Positions 1 through 9,653 of a DNA stretch of 64,000 nt are shown one piece after another. Location: positions 1,250,311-1,314,310 of the forward strand of contig NZ_CP060822.1 of the NCBI RefSeq assembly GCF_014489415.1. The letters run 5' to 3'. The translations under genes were made by a program, and so were the position numbers. This stretch comes from Cylindrospermopsis curvispora GIHE-G1 (GTDB lineage Bacteria > Cyanobacteriota > Cyanobacteriia > Cyanobacteriales > Nostocaceae). The notes below the pieces were generated by a model. The model was not told the origin of the DNA, did no database searches, and saw nothing but the letters and a program-made list of their open reading frames with translations. The first letter of the stretch is position 1; every line of letters begins with the position of its first letter.

Positions 1-1
1 A

Positions 2-247
2 TGTGGTATTTTTGCTAACAATCATAATTTTGCAGAACGTTCATTACCTATCAAAAAGCAAGGTATCAGTTGTCAGGGGATTGTGATTGAAGATGATTGT
101 TGGCTGGGACACGGAGTAACCGTACTGGATGGGGTTACTATTGGTAAGGGAAGTGTAATTGGTGCGGGAGCAGTTGTAACTAAAGATATTCCTCCCTATT
201 CTGTAGCTTTAGGTGTTCCAGCAAAAGTAGTAAAAAGCCGTTTATAA
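2..247 (+). CDS. Hexapeptide-repeat acyltransferase, C-terminal part (5' end outside window)
   Basis: About 81 codons are open from the left edge to a TAA. The visible residues show the left-handed beta-helix pattern of O-acetyltransferases: repeated [IV]-G-x-x hexads such as DDCWLGHGVTVLDGVTIG and GSVIGAGAVVTKDIP, followed by the classic closing GVPAKVVKSR. HN and NF residues near the edge resemble the active-site loop of the maltose/galactoside/WbbJ acetyltransferase family. It probably transfers an acetyl group from acetyl-CoA to a sugar during surface polysaccharide synthesis. The substrate cannot be read from this fragment, and the neighbouring psbI is unrelated. Confidence 0.85.
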   Translation, partial: CGIFANNHNFAERSLPIKKQGISCQGIVIEDDCWLGHGVTVLDGVTIGKGSVIGAGAVVTKDIPPYSVALGVPAKVVKSRL

Positions 248-463
248 TACAAGTTTAGCTATAACGTTTATAAAAAATAATAGTTATGGCTATACTTACT
301 GTAATATGTAAAAACTAACCCTAGTTTAACCGTGGCAAGAATATCAATAAGTTTCAGCTTCCATCTCCAAAAAATTGGTCTAATGTAGGTAAGATAGTAA
401 TGCTATCTTTTCTGCGGAGTGGATTGCTAATAACTTTTTTTCTTACCCTTGGGAGATAATTTT

Positions 464-580
464 ATGGTGACTCTAAAAATCGTCGTTTATATTGTGGTTG
501 CGTTCTTTGTGGGAATTTTTGTCTTTGGATTTCTATCCAATGACCCCGCTCGTAACCCTGGTCGTCGCGATTTAGAATAA
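464..580 (+). CDS. psbI: Photosystem II reaction centre protein I (PsbI)
   Basis: The 38-residue product starts [15 protein letters not shown] and ends [14 protein letters not shown], matching PsbI in length, in its single N-terminal membrane helix (residues about 3-25) and in the conserved stromal tail. PsbI sits in the thylakoid membrane beside D1 and CP43 and is one of the first partners of D1 during assembly and repair. A GGGAG ribosome site lies about 8 bases before the ATG. It is monocistronic by layout: a 140-base gap with a hairpin separates it from the next gene. Confidence 0.97.
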   Translation: MVTLKIVVYIVVAFFVGIFVFGFLSNDPARNPGRRDLE

Positions 581-663
581 ACAGACTCATCTGCAACTGC
601 TGGAAGATATAAGAGACTAGCCAGTTTACATCATTCTAAACAGGTCTCATCAAAAGACAAACA

Positions 664-689
664 TCCCTTGTACTTTTACGTATAAGGGA
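664..689 (+). promoter_or_regulatory. Hairpin upstream of the LptA/LptD-like gene
   Basis: TCCCTTGTAC and GTATAAGGGA pair over 10 positions (one G-U) around a 6-base loop. On the plus strand it is followed by A residues, not T, so it is not a standard terminator for psbI in that direction. It lies 32 bases before the ATG at 722 and could be a leader structure or an RNA 3' end-protecting hairpin. Function is unknown. Confidence 0.4.
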
Positions 690-721
690 AAAAACACTTT
701 TTAGCTTAATCTTGCTCAGAC

Positions 722-2770
722 ATGCTCCATCCAGCTTTGCCACCTAATTTACCTACTGCTTGTGAACACATACAACTTCAATCTAATTACTATTCAGTAA
801 AAAATAAAACAGGCAATACTCTTCAGTTCTATTCCCGTCCAGTTAATAATCAAGCGATCGCCCCTCCCAAACTAGAATTTACCACTTCAGCTCAACCCTC
901 TGCAACTGGTTCACAGGTTCAACCTAGGATAGTGGAAGTGCTGTCGGACAAGCAAGAATATGACACCAACAGAAGAATTGTAACAGCCTTGGGAAAGGTC
1001 ACAGTTAAATTTGATGGAGCCATAGTTAATGCTGATCGACTACAAGTTAATTTAGACAATTTAATTGTGGTTGGAGAAGGTAATGTGGTGATCACCAGAG
1101 GTAGTCAGATCTTACGGGGGGAACGCTTTACCTATAATTTTCTCCAGGATACAGGGAATTTGGAAAATGCTAGGGGTGAGATTTATCTACCTTCGGTTGG
1201 TAGTGACTTAGATTTTTCTCCTGATAGAGAAAGAAACCCAAGTGCTATGTCAAATCTGCCCAGTGAACGTATTCTTGCGAATCAACCAATTAGTCAAGTT
1301 ACCAGCCCAGGAGGTGTTGATATTAACTTGGGTGGGCGGGTTGATGCCAGCAATGTTCCCGTAACTAGAAGTGGAGGAGCAGTCAATCGCGCTAGATTTG
1401 AAGCCCAACGGGTGGATTTTTATCCCCGTGGTTGGGAAGCTGAAGAGGTGAGAATTACTAATGATCCCTTTTCTCCTCCAGAGTTGGAATTACGAGCATC
1501 TAAGGTAAAGTTAAGACAAGAGTCTCCCTTAGTAGATCGGGTTACCACCCAGCGTCAGCGTTTAGTATTTGACCAAAATTTTGTTCTACCTATTCCCATA
1601 GATAAACAGAAAATTGACCGTCGTCAGCGGGATATATATCCTTTTATAGTGGCCCCCGGTTTTGATAATGGTCAAAGGGGTGGTTTTTACGTGGAACGTA
1701 GTTTTACCCTCTTGAATACGGAGACAACTAGATGGTCCGTAACACCACAGTTCTTTGTACAGAAATCTATTGAAAATGGTAGTAATGTGCCCGATTTATT
1801 TGGGGTAAAAACTAAAATAAATAGCACTTTAGGTCCCCGAACCTCCATAGAAGGTGCAGGAGAATTAACTAGTCTCAATTTAGACAAGTTGGAAGATCAT
1901 TCCCGGGGAAGTGTAAGGTTAAAACAATCAGTAGGAAAAGAAAATCCTTACACACTCAATTTAGAATATAGCTACCGCGATCGCTTGTATAATGGCACTC
2001 TCGGGTTTCAAACCGTACAAAGTAGTGTGGGCGGTCTGATCTCTTCTCCCCTGATCCCCTTGGGGAAAAGTGGTATTAACCTTAATTTCCAGGGAGGGGG
2101 TCAGTATATTAACTCTAACACAGATCGCCTTAGTTTACTTTCACCTCAACGACGAAATGATCGGGTGTCTTTGGGACGTTTGCAAGCTAGTGCATCTCTG
2201 GGCAGTGGTTTATTATTATGGGAGGGAAAACCCTTACCAGCAACCCCTAAACAAGGGTTAAAGTATACATCTAATCCCGTTGTACCTTACTTGCGTGCGA
2301 TCGCCAGTGTTACGGGTACAACTAGCTATTATACCAGTGGGGATGACCAAAGTAGTCTGATTGGGACGGTAGGATTGGTGGGACAGGTGGGTCATTTTTC
2401 TCGGTCATTTTTCGACTATACAGGTTTTAACATTAGTTATTCTCAGGGATTCAACACGGGAACTTCACCCTTTTTGTTTGATCGTTTTGTAGATAATAAG
2501 GTAATTAGTGCAGGTATTTCACAGCAAATTTATGGTCCATTTCGTTTTGGGTTTCAAACAGCTATTAATGTGGACACAGGTAAGGCAAGCAATACAGATT
2601 ACATAATAGAGTATAATCGGCGCACCTACGGTGTTAGCTTGAGATATAATCCTACCTTACAACTTGGTAGTTTTATGATTCGTGTTAGTGATTTTAATTG
2701 GGTTGGTGGTGCTGATCCTTTTTCTTTGGAGGAAGTGAAACCAGTAGTAGGGGGGGTGCGTCAAGATTAG
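722..2770 (+). CDS. DUF3769-type outer-membrane protein with LptA/OstA-like domain (cyanobacterial LptD-like)
   Basis: 682 residues. Residues about 70-155 form an LptA/OstA-like beta-jellyroll stretch (IVTALGKVTVKFDG, then GEGNVVITRG and a following ERFTYNF). From about residue 300 to the end the sequence alternates polar and hydrophobic strands ending with DFNWVGGADPFS, typical of an outer-membrane beta-barrel. The combination is the cyanobacterial DUF3769 family, taken to be the counterpart of LptD, which inserts lipopolysaccharide into the outer membrane. No clear signal peptide is visible at the chosen ATG and the ribosome site is weak, so the true N-terminus is uncertain. The acyltransferase at the left edge is the only other visible envelope gene nearby. 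Confidence 0.75.
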   Translation: MLHPALPPNLPTACEHIQLQSNYYSVKNKTGNTLQFYSRPVNNQAIAPPKLEFTTSAQPSATGSQVQPRIVEVLSDKQEYDTNRRIVTALGKVTVKFDGAIVNADRLQVNLDNLIVVGEGNVVITRGSQILRGERFTYNFLQDTGNLENARGEIYLPSVGSDLDFSPDRERNPSAMSNLPSERILANQPISQVTSPGGVDINLGGRVDASNVPVTRSGGAVNRARFEAQRVDFYPRGWEAEEVRITNDPFSPPELELRASKVKLRQESPLVDRVTTQRQRLVFDQNFVLPIPIDKQKIDRRQRDIYPFIVAPGFDNGQRGGFYVERSFTLLNTETTRWSVTPQFFVQKSIENGSNVPDLFGVKTKINSTLGPRTSIEGAGELTSLNLDKLEDHSRGSVRLKQSVGKENPYTLNLEYSYRDRLYNGTLGFQTVQSSVGGLISSPLIPLGKSGINLNFQGGGQYINSNTDRLSLLSPQRRNDRVSLGRLQASASLGSGLLLWEGKPLPATPKQGLKYTSNPVVPYLRAIASVTGTTSYYTSGDDQSSLIGTVGLVGQVGHFSRSFFDYTGFNISYSQGFNTGTSPFLFDRFVDNKVISAGISQQIYGPFRFGFQTAINVDTGKASNTDYIIEYNRRTYGVSLRYNPTLQLGSFMIRVSDFNWVGGADPFSLEEVKPVVGGVRQD

Positions 2771-2788
2771 GATAGAGAGAAGAAAAAT

Positions 2789-3943
2789 TCAACATAAAGC
2801 TCTTGATAGAGAACTAGCCAAAAAATAACCCAACTCCACAGGTACTGCATTTCCAATTTGTCTCATAGATTCTGTCCAGCAATCAATAAATCTATAATCA
2901 TCAGGAAACGTCTGAATTCGTTTCGCTTCCAATGTAGTATAATAACGTACAGTTTCATCAGGATATCGAATCATATTTTCTCCGCCAGGAACCCCATGAT
3001 CTCCTGCTTTTATTGTTTTAGATGGCATGTCAATATAACTACCATTGTGACCGGGATATGATCGAGCACCTTGCCTTAAAATATGCTCCCGATCAAAACT
3101 ACCTTGACTATCAGGTTTTGGCAATTCTCCAATTTGATCCCGAATGGTTTTCCAAGGTTTTAAAACCGGGGGAAATAGAGTGGGTTTTTGTATTAGTTGA
3201 TTAATCTTTTGCTTAGTTCTTTGATCTACCCATTCAATGCTTATTGGTTTAATTTGGTGTCTTTCCCAGTAATCATAACTAACAAATTGTGACCACAATA
3301 AGGAATCATAAGAATGAGATGGTTGGGGAAAAGACCAATTAATATTTAAATCTTGTCTAATTCCAACAATAAAAACCCGTTCGCGTCGTTGAGGAATTCC
3401 ATAATTTGCAGCATCTAAGAGACCAAAAACCACATTATATTTGACCCCGGGATAATTGTTGGAATTGCTAATGGTTTTAAGAAGAATCAAATGCTCTTTC
3501 CAAGACTGTAAATCTTTAAGACAAACTTCTGGATATGTCAGGCTCAGAATAAGATACTCAAAATAGTTACTAAATGCTGGACGTAACATTCCTTTGACAT
3601 TTTCAAATATAAAAGCTTTTGGTTTACAAATACTAATTGCCTTGCAAGCATGGGGAAACATATCACGTTGATCCATATGACCTTTGTGCTTACCTCCCAA
3701 TGAGAATGGTTGGCATGGGGGACCCCCCGCAATAATATCAACTTCACCAACTTCTTCAAATTTAAATTTACGAACGTCTACATTATAAATTAGTTGATGA
3801 TTATAGTTATTGGCTAGTGTTAAACAAGCATTATAATCTAATTCAATCAAGGCTTTATGTTTGATTTTAGCCATCTCTAAGCCTTTTGCTAGCCCCCCTG
3901 CACCAGCAAATAACTCTAGGCAAGATAAAGATAAATTAGACAT
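2789..3943 (-). CDS. DNA (cytosine-5)-methyltransferase, probable partner of a lost Eco29kI-type enzyme
   Basis: 384 residues with the ordered C5-methyltransferase motifs: motif I LELFAGAGG (SAM binding) at the N-terminus, motif IV GGPPCQPFS with the catalytic Cys at about 77, the ENV motif VI in FIFENVKGM, motif VIII QRRERVFIVGIR, and motif X IGNAVPVELGYF near the end. The target-recognition region lies between VIII and X. The ATG at 3943 is preferred over one three codons upstream because it has AGG just before it and overlaps the stop of the upstream restriction remnant. That overlap is typical of a translationally coupled restriction-modification pair. Eco29kI-type systems act on CCGCGG; the same target is inferred here, not shown. 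Confidence 0.9.
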   Translation of the reverse strand: MSNLSLSCLELFAGAGGLAKGLEMAKIKHKALIELDYNACLTLANNYNHQLIYNVDVRKFKFEEVGEVDIIAGGPPCQPFSLGGKHKGHMDQRDMFPHACKAISICKPKAFIFENVKGMLRPAFSNYFEYLILSLTYPEVCLKDLQSWKEHLILLKTISNSNNYPGVKYNVVFGLLDAANYGIPQRRERVFIVGIRQDLNINWSFPQPSHSYDSLLWSQFVSYDYWERHQIKPISIEWVDQRTKQKINQLIQKPTLFPPVLKPWKTIRDQIGELPKPDSQGSFDREHILRQGARSYPGHNGSYIDMPSKTIKAGDHGVPGGENMIRYPDETVRYYTTLEAKRIQTFPDDYRFIDCWTESMRQIGNAVPVELGYFLASSLSRALC

Positions 3944-4206
3944 TTTCCTCATTTAGTTTAGACATATATTCTTTAATAGCTTCCAATAGATATTTTTGGT
4001 AATATAGTTCTATTGACTAAATTAAATCCCGAATATATACCGGATTGTGCAGTGCAATATAGGCCATAAACTCCAGTCCCACAAAAACGTTCTGTAATAG
4101 GAATTGGATATACTGGTGTGCCATCAAAAAAATTTACAGTATCTTCTATAATTTGATTTAATTTTGAAGAAACGTAAACGTGATCAGATATATTTACAAT
4201 ACTCAT
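3936..4206 (-). pseudogene. Remnant of an Eco29kI-family (GIY-YIG) restriction endonuclease, internally deleted
   Basis: From the ATG at 4206 about 60 codons match the start of Eco29kI-type nucleases: a DHVY segment, a helix, NFFDGTPVYPIP, then ERFCGTGVYGLYCT, which contains the GVY half of the GIY-YIG core. The frame then stops at 3973, before the expected PIYVGKA strand and all downstream catalytic residues. In another frame the last 20 or so codons (YQKYLLEAIKEYMSKLNEEN) resemble the family's C-terminus and end with TAA overlapping the methyltransferase start. An intact enzyme has a little over 200 residues, so about 120 middle codons are missing. The product cannot cut DNA. Confidence 0.75.
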
Positions 4207-4235
4207 TCTTTTATTTGTGATTGAGTTACAAACTT

Positions 4236-5750
4236 TTATTCACGATCGGTTAATGGCTTAACAACTTTGGCGATCGCCTCTTGAATAAAATCCTGAATAA
4301 ACTTGTCCCGACGATTAATTTGAAATTGTTGCTGAACCACCTCCGTCATTCCTCCATCACCCCAGTCTTGATCATGGCGAAAATATTCAATAAAACTCTT
4401 ACCAGCAATACCAGTCAAATAAGCAGCGGTCACCCCTTGAATAGCACGCCCAACTAAAAACGTAGCAACATGAAGCTGTAAAGCTGTAGACAGCAACTGA
4501 ACAGCACCTTTGACTATACCTAAACCAGCAATGGTTTTGCCCAAAGATAAGGCCAATTCCTTTCCCCTGTCCAAATTTAAGTCACAACCATAAACCTTGC
4601 CAATTTCTACTACCATCTGAGCATTAACTGCTGCTGTGGCTAATAAATCAACCACAGGTAGGGGAGTAACTGATACCACCCCAGCACCAATCCACTGATA
4701 TCTATAAACTATTTTATCAGCTTGACGACGACGCTGGGAATCAATCAGTTTGCGAGCTTCCTCCCCTAATCGTAAAGACTGTAATAAAATATTATCCGCT
4801 ATTAAATCTTCACCCTCAGCTCGCAATACAGCAGCTATGCGTTTTAGGAGAGGAACTATTTCAGGTTCCGGTCGAAAAATTTCCCCACCTTCTAATTCCA
4901 CAGCTTGGGGGTTGGCTGCGATCGCCACCACATCATTATGATTAATATAATCCTTCACTCTTTCTCGTAACTTAATTAAAATAGCATCCTTATCTTCATC
5001 TTTATATAAATCAGTTTTGTTAAGAACTAAAAGCGATCGCTTACCAATTTCTGCTAAGCCCTTTAAAGGTTCATACTCAGAACGACGCAGGTCATTATCT
5101 ACCACAAACAACAATAAATCTGCTTCTGTAGCCAAAGCTCTAGCCAGGTGTTCCCGTTCGGTTCCAGCGATTCCCGCTTCCAAAATACCCGGTGTATCAG
5201 TAATTAGAATTTTCCGTTCTAAACCCTTCAAGCGCAAACAATAGGTTTCACCCACTTTAGTTGTGCCCATAGGAGCGTTTACCTCTCCCACCATTCGCCC
5301 CATAATAGCATTGACCAGCGAAGTTTTACCAGCACTTCCTGTCCCAAAAACAACTACTTTGATTTCCCCCCGTGCCAAATTGGCTTCTATTTCCTTGGTG
5401 CGACTCAATAAAGCTTGACGGGTAACTTCATCTTGAATTTGTGCCACCTGTTGACGAACCGCTTGTAAGGTGCTAGAAGCTGCATCCGACTTAGCAGCGG
5501 GAATTTGAGCAGCAGTAACCCTGGGACGGGGAGATTTTGTTTCACCAGCGGGTAGAATTAATACATAATAAACAAAAGCTGCAACTAGTCCCACTAAGAG
5601 TATGACCAGTAGCAATAACAGTAAATTGCCTAACAAGGGAGAATAGGATAGCTGCCAATATAAACGACTTAGGGAGTCAATTAACCACAGAGCTAGTCCT
5701 AAAATTATAATTAAGCCAATTACAAGTGTAACTATGCGAGACAAAGGCAT
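4236..5750 (-). CDS. Membrane-associated GTPase with DUF697 domain
   Basis: 504 residues. Two hydrophobic segments (about 5-25 and 40-66) anchor the N-terminus, followed by a linker and an Era/dynamin-like G domain with G1 GTGSAGKTS (136-144), G3 DTPG (185-188) and G4 NKTD (244-247). The last third (IGAGVVSVTPLPVVDLL, then GKTIAGLGIVKG) is the DUF697/YcjF-like region, predicted to associate with membrane. Proteins with this architecture are conserved in cyanobacteria, but their substrate or partner is not established. The gene is transcribed away from fni, with a 100-base divergent intergenic region between them. Confidence 0.85.
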   Translation of the reverse strand: MPLSRIVTLVIGLIIILGLALWLIDSLSRLYWQLSYSPLLGNLLLLLLVILLVGLVAAFVYYVLILPAGETKSPRPRVTAAQIPAAKSDAASSTLQAVRQQVAQIQDEVTRQALLSRTKEIEANLARGEIKVVVFGTGSAGKTSLVNAIMGRMVGEVNAPMGTTKVGETYCLRLKGLERKILITDTPGILEAGIAGTEREHLARALATEADLLLFVVDNDLRRSEYEPLKGLAEIGKRSLLVLNKTDLYKDEDKDAILIKLRERVKDYINHNDVVAIAANPQAVELEGGEIFRPEPEIVPLLKRIAAVLRAEGEDLIADNILLQSLRLGEEARKLIDSQRRRQADKIVYRYQWIGAGVVSVTPLPVVDLLATAAVNAQMVVEIGKVYGCDLNLDRGKELALSLGKTIAGLGIVKGAVQLLSTALQLHVATFLVGRAIQGVTAAYLTGIAGKSFIEYFRHDQDWGDGGMTEVVQQQFQINRRDKFIQDFIQEAIAKVVKPLTDRE

Positions 5751-5850
5751 GATTCACACATAATCTAATAAATTTCCAATGTGAGGAATAATCAATCATA
5801 TTACAGTTATTATAATCTAGTCCCACTCCCTGTATTAATAGTAAGTATCT

Positions 5851-6897
5851 GTGAAATCTATAACTAATCATTCAAATCCCATCCAAAACCGTAAGGCAGA
5901 TCATATACGCATTTGTCTAGAAGAGGATGTGCAATCGGATCAAATTACCACGGGACTGGAAAAGTATCGATTTGTTCATTGTTGTCTACCAGAACAGGAC
6001 GGTAAAGAAATAGATATCAGCACCAAATTTCTCAACCGGGATTTGCATGCTCCCCTATTAATCTCCTCCATGACCGGGGGTACCCAAAGAGCTGGAATTA
6101 TTAATCGTCGGTTAGCAGAAATTGCCCAAAAATATAGACTGGCAATGGGGGTTGGCTCTCAACGTGTCCTCTTAGAAAAACCAGAGGTGGCTGATACCTT
6201 TGCCATTCGCCAATACGCCCCGGATGTGCTTCTATTTGCCAATATAGGCGCGGTACAACTCAATTATCAATGTGGCATAGATGAGTGCTTACGAATTATC
6301 GATGTTCTAGAAGCTGATGCTCTCATACTCCACATTAATCCTTTGCAGGAATTTATTCAACCCAGGGGGGACACCAATTTTTATGGACTACTTGACAAAA
6401 TTTCCCAATTGTGCAAGCAATTGCCCATACCTGTAATTGCCAAAGAAGTAGGTAATGGAATTTCAGTCAACATGGCAGAAAAATTAATATCAGCAGGCGT
6501 ACAAGCCATAGATGTGGCGGGTGCAGGAGGTACATCATGGGCTTTAGTAGAAAGTGAAAGATCCGAAACCGCACTGCAACGAAGATTAGGCAAAACCTTT
6601 GCCAATTGGGGTATACCAACAGCAGAATGTATTACCACTATTCGCTCCCGGTTCCCACAACTCCCCCTAATCGCTTCCGGAGGGTTGCGTAATGGGTTAG
6701 ATGCAGCCAAGGCGATCGCTCTAGGGAGTGATATTGCTGGATTAGCAATGCCTTTTTTACAATCTGCGGATGTATCAATAAATGCACTAGAAGAGTTAAC
6801 AGAAGTATTAATTGCGGAAATTACTACGGTATTATTCTGTACAGGTAATAGAAATTTGCATGAATTAAAGCAATCTAACTGTTTACAAAGCATGTAA
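5851..6897 (+). CDS. fni: Type 2 isopentenyl-diphosphate delta-isomerase (FMN-dependent)
   Basis: 348 residues. It interconverts IPP and DMAPP, feeding carotenoid, phytol and quinone synthesis. Family marks are RKADHI near the start, SSMTGG (72-77) contacting FMN, HINPLQE followed by [20 protein letters not shown] and the phosphate-binding SGGLRNGLD. It is a flavin TIM barrel, unrelated in sequence to type 1 Idi. The start codon is GTG at 5851, chosen because the preceding bases hold no in-frame ATG and residues 13-20 already align with the family's conserved start. Confidence 0.95.
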   Translation: MKSITNHSNPIQNRKADHIRICLEEDVQSDQITTGLEKYRFVHCCLPEQDGKEIDISTKFLNRDLHAPLLISSMTGGTQRAGIINRRLAEIAQKYRLAMGVGSQRVLLEKPEVADTFAIRQYAPDVLLFANIGAVQLNYQCGIDECLRIIDVLEADALILHINPLQEFIQPRGDTNFYGLLDKISQLCKQLPIPVIAKEVGNGISVNMAEKLISAGVQAIDVAGAGGTSWALVESERSETALQRRLGKTFANWGIPTAECITTIRSRFPQLPLIASGGLRNGLDAAKAIALGSDIAGLAMPFLQSADVSINALEELTEVLIAEITTVLFCTGNRNLHELKQSNCLQSM

Positions 6898-7001
6898 TAT
6901 TCTAATTATAGATGTAGCTGGCTAAAGCTATAAAATAGAATTGGGATAGAATTAGGTAACATCCACAAAATAATCAATAATCTGAAATCTAAGAAAGTCG
7001 A

Positions 7002-8825
7002 ATGAATAACTTTATTAAACAAACTCTTGCTAGTTTAATTGGCAGCTTATTAGGACTAAGTATTTTCTCTGGTGTTAGTTTTTTAGGCTTGTTGTTCTTG
7101 GTAATTGCTGCTACTAGCTCTCAGAACACGGAACCACAAGTTAAAGATCAATCCATGTTAGTCTTTGACCTATCCGTAAAAATTACGGAAACCCAACCCA
7201 GCTATACAGAGGTTTTAGAAAAAACTCTCACAGGAGGAGGGGAAGAACAAATTACCCTACGTCAATTGATAGGAGCATTAGAGCAAGCAGCAGAAGACCA
7301 ACGGATTGCGGGAATTTACATAAATGTTAGTGAGTCTAGCAAAGTTAGTAGTTTGGGTTATGCTTCCCTAAGAGAAATTCGCCAAGCTATGGAAAAATTC
7401 CGCGCATCGGGGAAAAAAATAATTGCTTATGGTGTAGGTTGGAGCGAGCGGGAATATTATCTAAGTTCCGTAGCAGATAAAATTTTCCTCAATCCTGTGG
7501 GAATGATGGAAATCAATGGACTAAGTTCACAACCAATATTTCTGACGGGAGCATTGGAAAAATATGGGATTGGAGTGCAAGTGGTACGAGTGGGGAAATT
7601 TAAGGGAGCAGTTGAACCCCTGGTCTTAAATAAACTGAGTCCAGAAAACAGAGAGCAAACCCAACAATTATTGGATGATCTGTGGGGAGAGTGGCGTAAT
7701 TCCGTGGGAAAAAGCCGTAAAATTTCCCCAGAAGTACTACAGGAAATTGCTAATAGTCAAGGTGTATTAGAAGCAAAAGATGCAAAAGATAATGGTCTGA
7801 TAGACGAAATAGCCTATACAGATCAAGTAGTGGCTGATTTAAAAAAAATAGGCACCAGTGACAATGATGGTAAGAGCTTCAGACACATACCCGTTAGCGA
7901 TTACGTAGAAGCTAGGGAAATTGAAGAACAGCAGAATTCACAAAATAAAATTGCTGTAGTTTATGCAGAGGGAGAGATAGTAGATGGCGAGGGAGAAGGT
8001 TCCCAAATAGGAGGCGATCGCTATGCTAAGATACTCCGCAAAATTCGCCAAGATCAAGACATTAAATCCGTAGTTTTGAGAATTAATAGTCCTGGGGGTA
8101 GTGCAACAGCTTCAGAAATTATAGAACGAGAAATTCAATTAACCAAGCAAGTCAAACCAGTAATTGTTTCCATGGGTGATGTAGCAGCGTCAGGGGGGTA
8201 TTGGATTGCTAGTAATTCCGATCATATTTTTGCCGAACCTGGAACTCTTACAGGTTCAATAGGTGTATTTGGTGTGTTATTAAACGGTCAAAAATTGGCC
8301 AATAATAATGGTATTACTTGGGACACAGTAAAAACTAGCGAATTTGCGGATAGCCAAACTGTTTCCCGTCCCAAATCACCACAGGAACTGGCAATTTATC
8401 AACGCAGTGTCAACCGAATTTATAATATGTTTATCAATAAAGTTGTTCAGGGTAGAAAACTTCCCCAAACAAAAGTAGGAGAAATTGCACAAGGGAGAGT
8501 TTGGTCAGGTGCGACAGCAAAACAAATTGGTTTAGTGGATGAGATTGGCGGATTAAATATTGCCATTGAATATGCAGCTAAGAAAGCAAAATTAGGTAAA
8601 GATTGGCAAGTGGAAGAGTATCCAGAAGTAACCACTTTGGGAGAGCGTTTTTTTGGCAGAAAACTTAAAGAAGCAATAATAGGGATGCACAACTGGGACA
8701 TAAGTCAAACTAATCCACTCATAGCAGAATTGGAAAAAGTACGAAAAGAATCAACAATCTTTCGCATCATGAATGACCCACAGGGAATTTATGCTCGTCT
8801 CCCTTTCAACTTTAACATTGATTAG
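7002..8825 (+). CDS. sppA: Signal peptide peptidase SppA (protease IV, long form)
   Basis: 607 residues with an N-terminal membrane segment (about 12-37) and two tandem SppA (Clp/crotonase-like) repeats, the long 67-kDa architecture. The proposed dyad is present: Lys201 in VGKFKGAVEP of the first repeat and Ser398 in MGDVAASGGYW of the second. SppA clears signal peptides and damaged membrane peptides; in cyanobacteria SppA1 has been linked to acclimation of the phycobilisome to strong light. It is followed directly by a palindromic terminator shared with the convergent gene. Confidence 0.95.
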   Translation: MNNFIKQTLASLIGSLLGLSIFSGVSFLGLLFLVIAATSSQNTEPQVKDQSMLVFDLSVKITETQPSYTEVLEKTLTGGGEEQITLRQLIGALEQAAEDQRIAGIYINVSESSKVSSLGYASLREIRQAMEKFRASGKKIIAYGVGWSEREYYLSSVADKIFLNPVGMMEINGLSSQPIFLTGALEKYGIGVQVVRVGKFKGAVEPLVLNKLSPENREQTQQLLDDLWGEWRNSVGKSRKISPEVLQEIANSQGVLEAKDAKDNGLIDEIAYTDQVVADLKKIGTSDNDGKSFRHIPVSDYVEAREIEEQQNSQNKIAVVYAEGEIVDGEGEGSQIGGDRYAKILRKIRQDQDIKSVVLRINSPGGSATASEIIEREIQLTKQVKPVIVSMGDVAASGGYWIASNSDHIFAEPGTLTGSIGVFGVLLNGQKLANNNGITWDTVKTSEFADSQTVSRPKSPQELAIYQRSVNRIYNMFINKVVQGRKLPQTKVGEIAQGRVWSGATAKQIGLVDEIGGLNIAIEYAAKKAKLGKDWQVEEYPEVTTLGERFFGRKLKEAIIGMHNWDISQTNPLIAELEKVRKESTIFRIMNDPQGIYARLPFNFNID

Positions 8826-8829
8826 CAAA

Positions 8830-8853
8830 AAAGGATTCCCTAGGGAATCCTTT
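8830..8853. terminator. Perfect palindrome, bidirectional terminator
   Basis: AAAGGATTCCC and GGGAATCCTTT form a perfect 11-bp stem around TA. It has A residues before it and T residues after it, between the convergent sppA and GDYXXLXY genes. It can terminate transcription from both sides. Confidence 0.8.
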
Positions 8854-8857
8854 AACC

Positions 8858-9634
8858 TTAAAAATTATAATTGCGATCGCCTATCCACATACTGGTAGGG
8901 ATAGCGTTACCTTGAGAATCAACCTTTACTCTCACAAGTATTGATCTTCTCCTAGCACGTTGATTTTGCCGTGCTTGGAATAAGTCATAATCGATTTGTT
9001 CTCTTTGTGCTTGAGAAACATAGTAATTTTCCAATCCGTAATTAATTGACCCATTTTGATAATTACCCTTTAAAGCTACCTGATTATTGGATAAATACAT
9101 AGGAAGATCAGAACTAATACTCACGGGTTTCCAAGCTAGAGGAACAGTAGAGTTAAGGTTACCAACATTAGGGCGATCGCTAGTGAATCTATCATCAAAT
9201 GGACTATTAAATTGACGGTTTAATGACCGTTGCTCCTGTAAAATCACATATAAAGTACTACCTTGGATAATTCTGCCATTTCTCCGAGAATTTTGTCTCA
9301 CCCAGTCTCTCCAACCGGGTAATCTTCTCAAGGTTTGGGGACGAGAGATATTATAATCAAAAGATAAAGCAGATCCTTCTAATAGGTTAGAAACATCAGT
9401 GGGTAAGGTTTGCAAAATCACCGACTTACCAGCCATTTCTGTATAAACTGCTTGACTGGGAACCCCTAAAATCAAACCCACTTGTACTAGGAGAGGAGCA
9501 ACCAATCTCCAAAATGGTAGAGGTTGATTAGCTTTTTCTTCCGTAGCAATTAAATAATCACGAAAAGTCAGCTTTTCAGAAAACTCCTTTTCTGGAGTCG
9601 AGGTTTTATTTTTTTCCGGTGTGTTATTTGTCAT
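8858..9634 (-). CDS. GDYXXLXY-family membrane-associated protein
   Basis: 258 residues. A charged N-terminus of about 40 residues leads into one hydrophobic segment (FWRLVAPLLVQVGLILG, about 42-58). After it comes the family-defining region, here GSALSFDYNIS, a variant of the GDYXXLXY motif. A basic stretch (RARRRSILVRVKVD) lies near the C-terminus. The family is routinely found beside DUF2157 proteins, and here it follows that gene by 19 bases on the same strand. The two probably work together in the membrane; no biochemical role is established. Confidence 0.75.
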   Translation of the reverse strand: MTNNTPEKNKTSTPEKEFSEKLTFRDYLIATEEKANQPLPFWRLVAPLLVQVGLILGVPSQAVYTEMAGKSVILQTLPTDVSNLLEGSALSFDYNISRPQTLRRLPGWRDWVRQNSRRNGRIIQGSTLYVILQEQRSLNRQFNSPFDDRFTSDRPNVGNLNSTVPLAWKPVSISSDLPMYLSNNQVALKGNYQNGSINYGLENYYVSQAQREQIDYDLFQARQNQRARRRSILVRVKVDSQGNAIPTSMWIGDRNYNF

Positions 9635-9653
9635 GGTAAGTTAGTTGAATTGA

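Noticed and set aside
6381..6893. A 170-codon open frame antisense to fni
   Set aside because: It is the complement of conserved fni codons, with no start signal or family resemblance.
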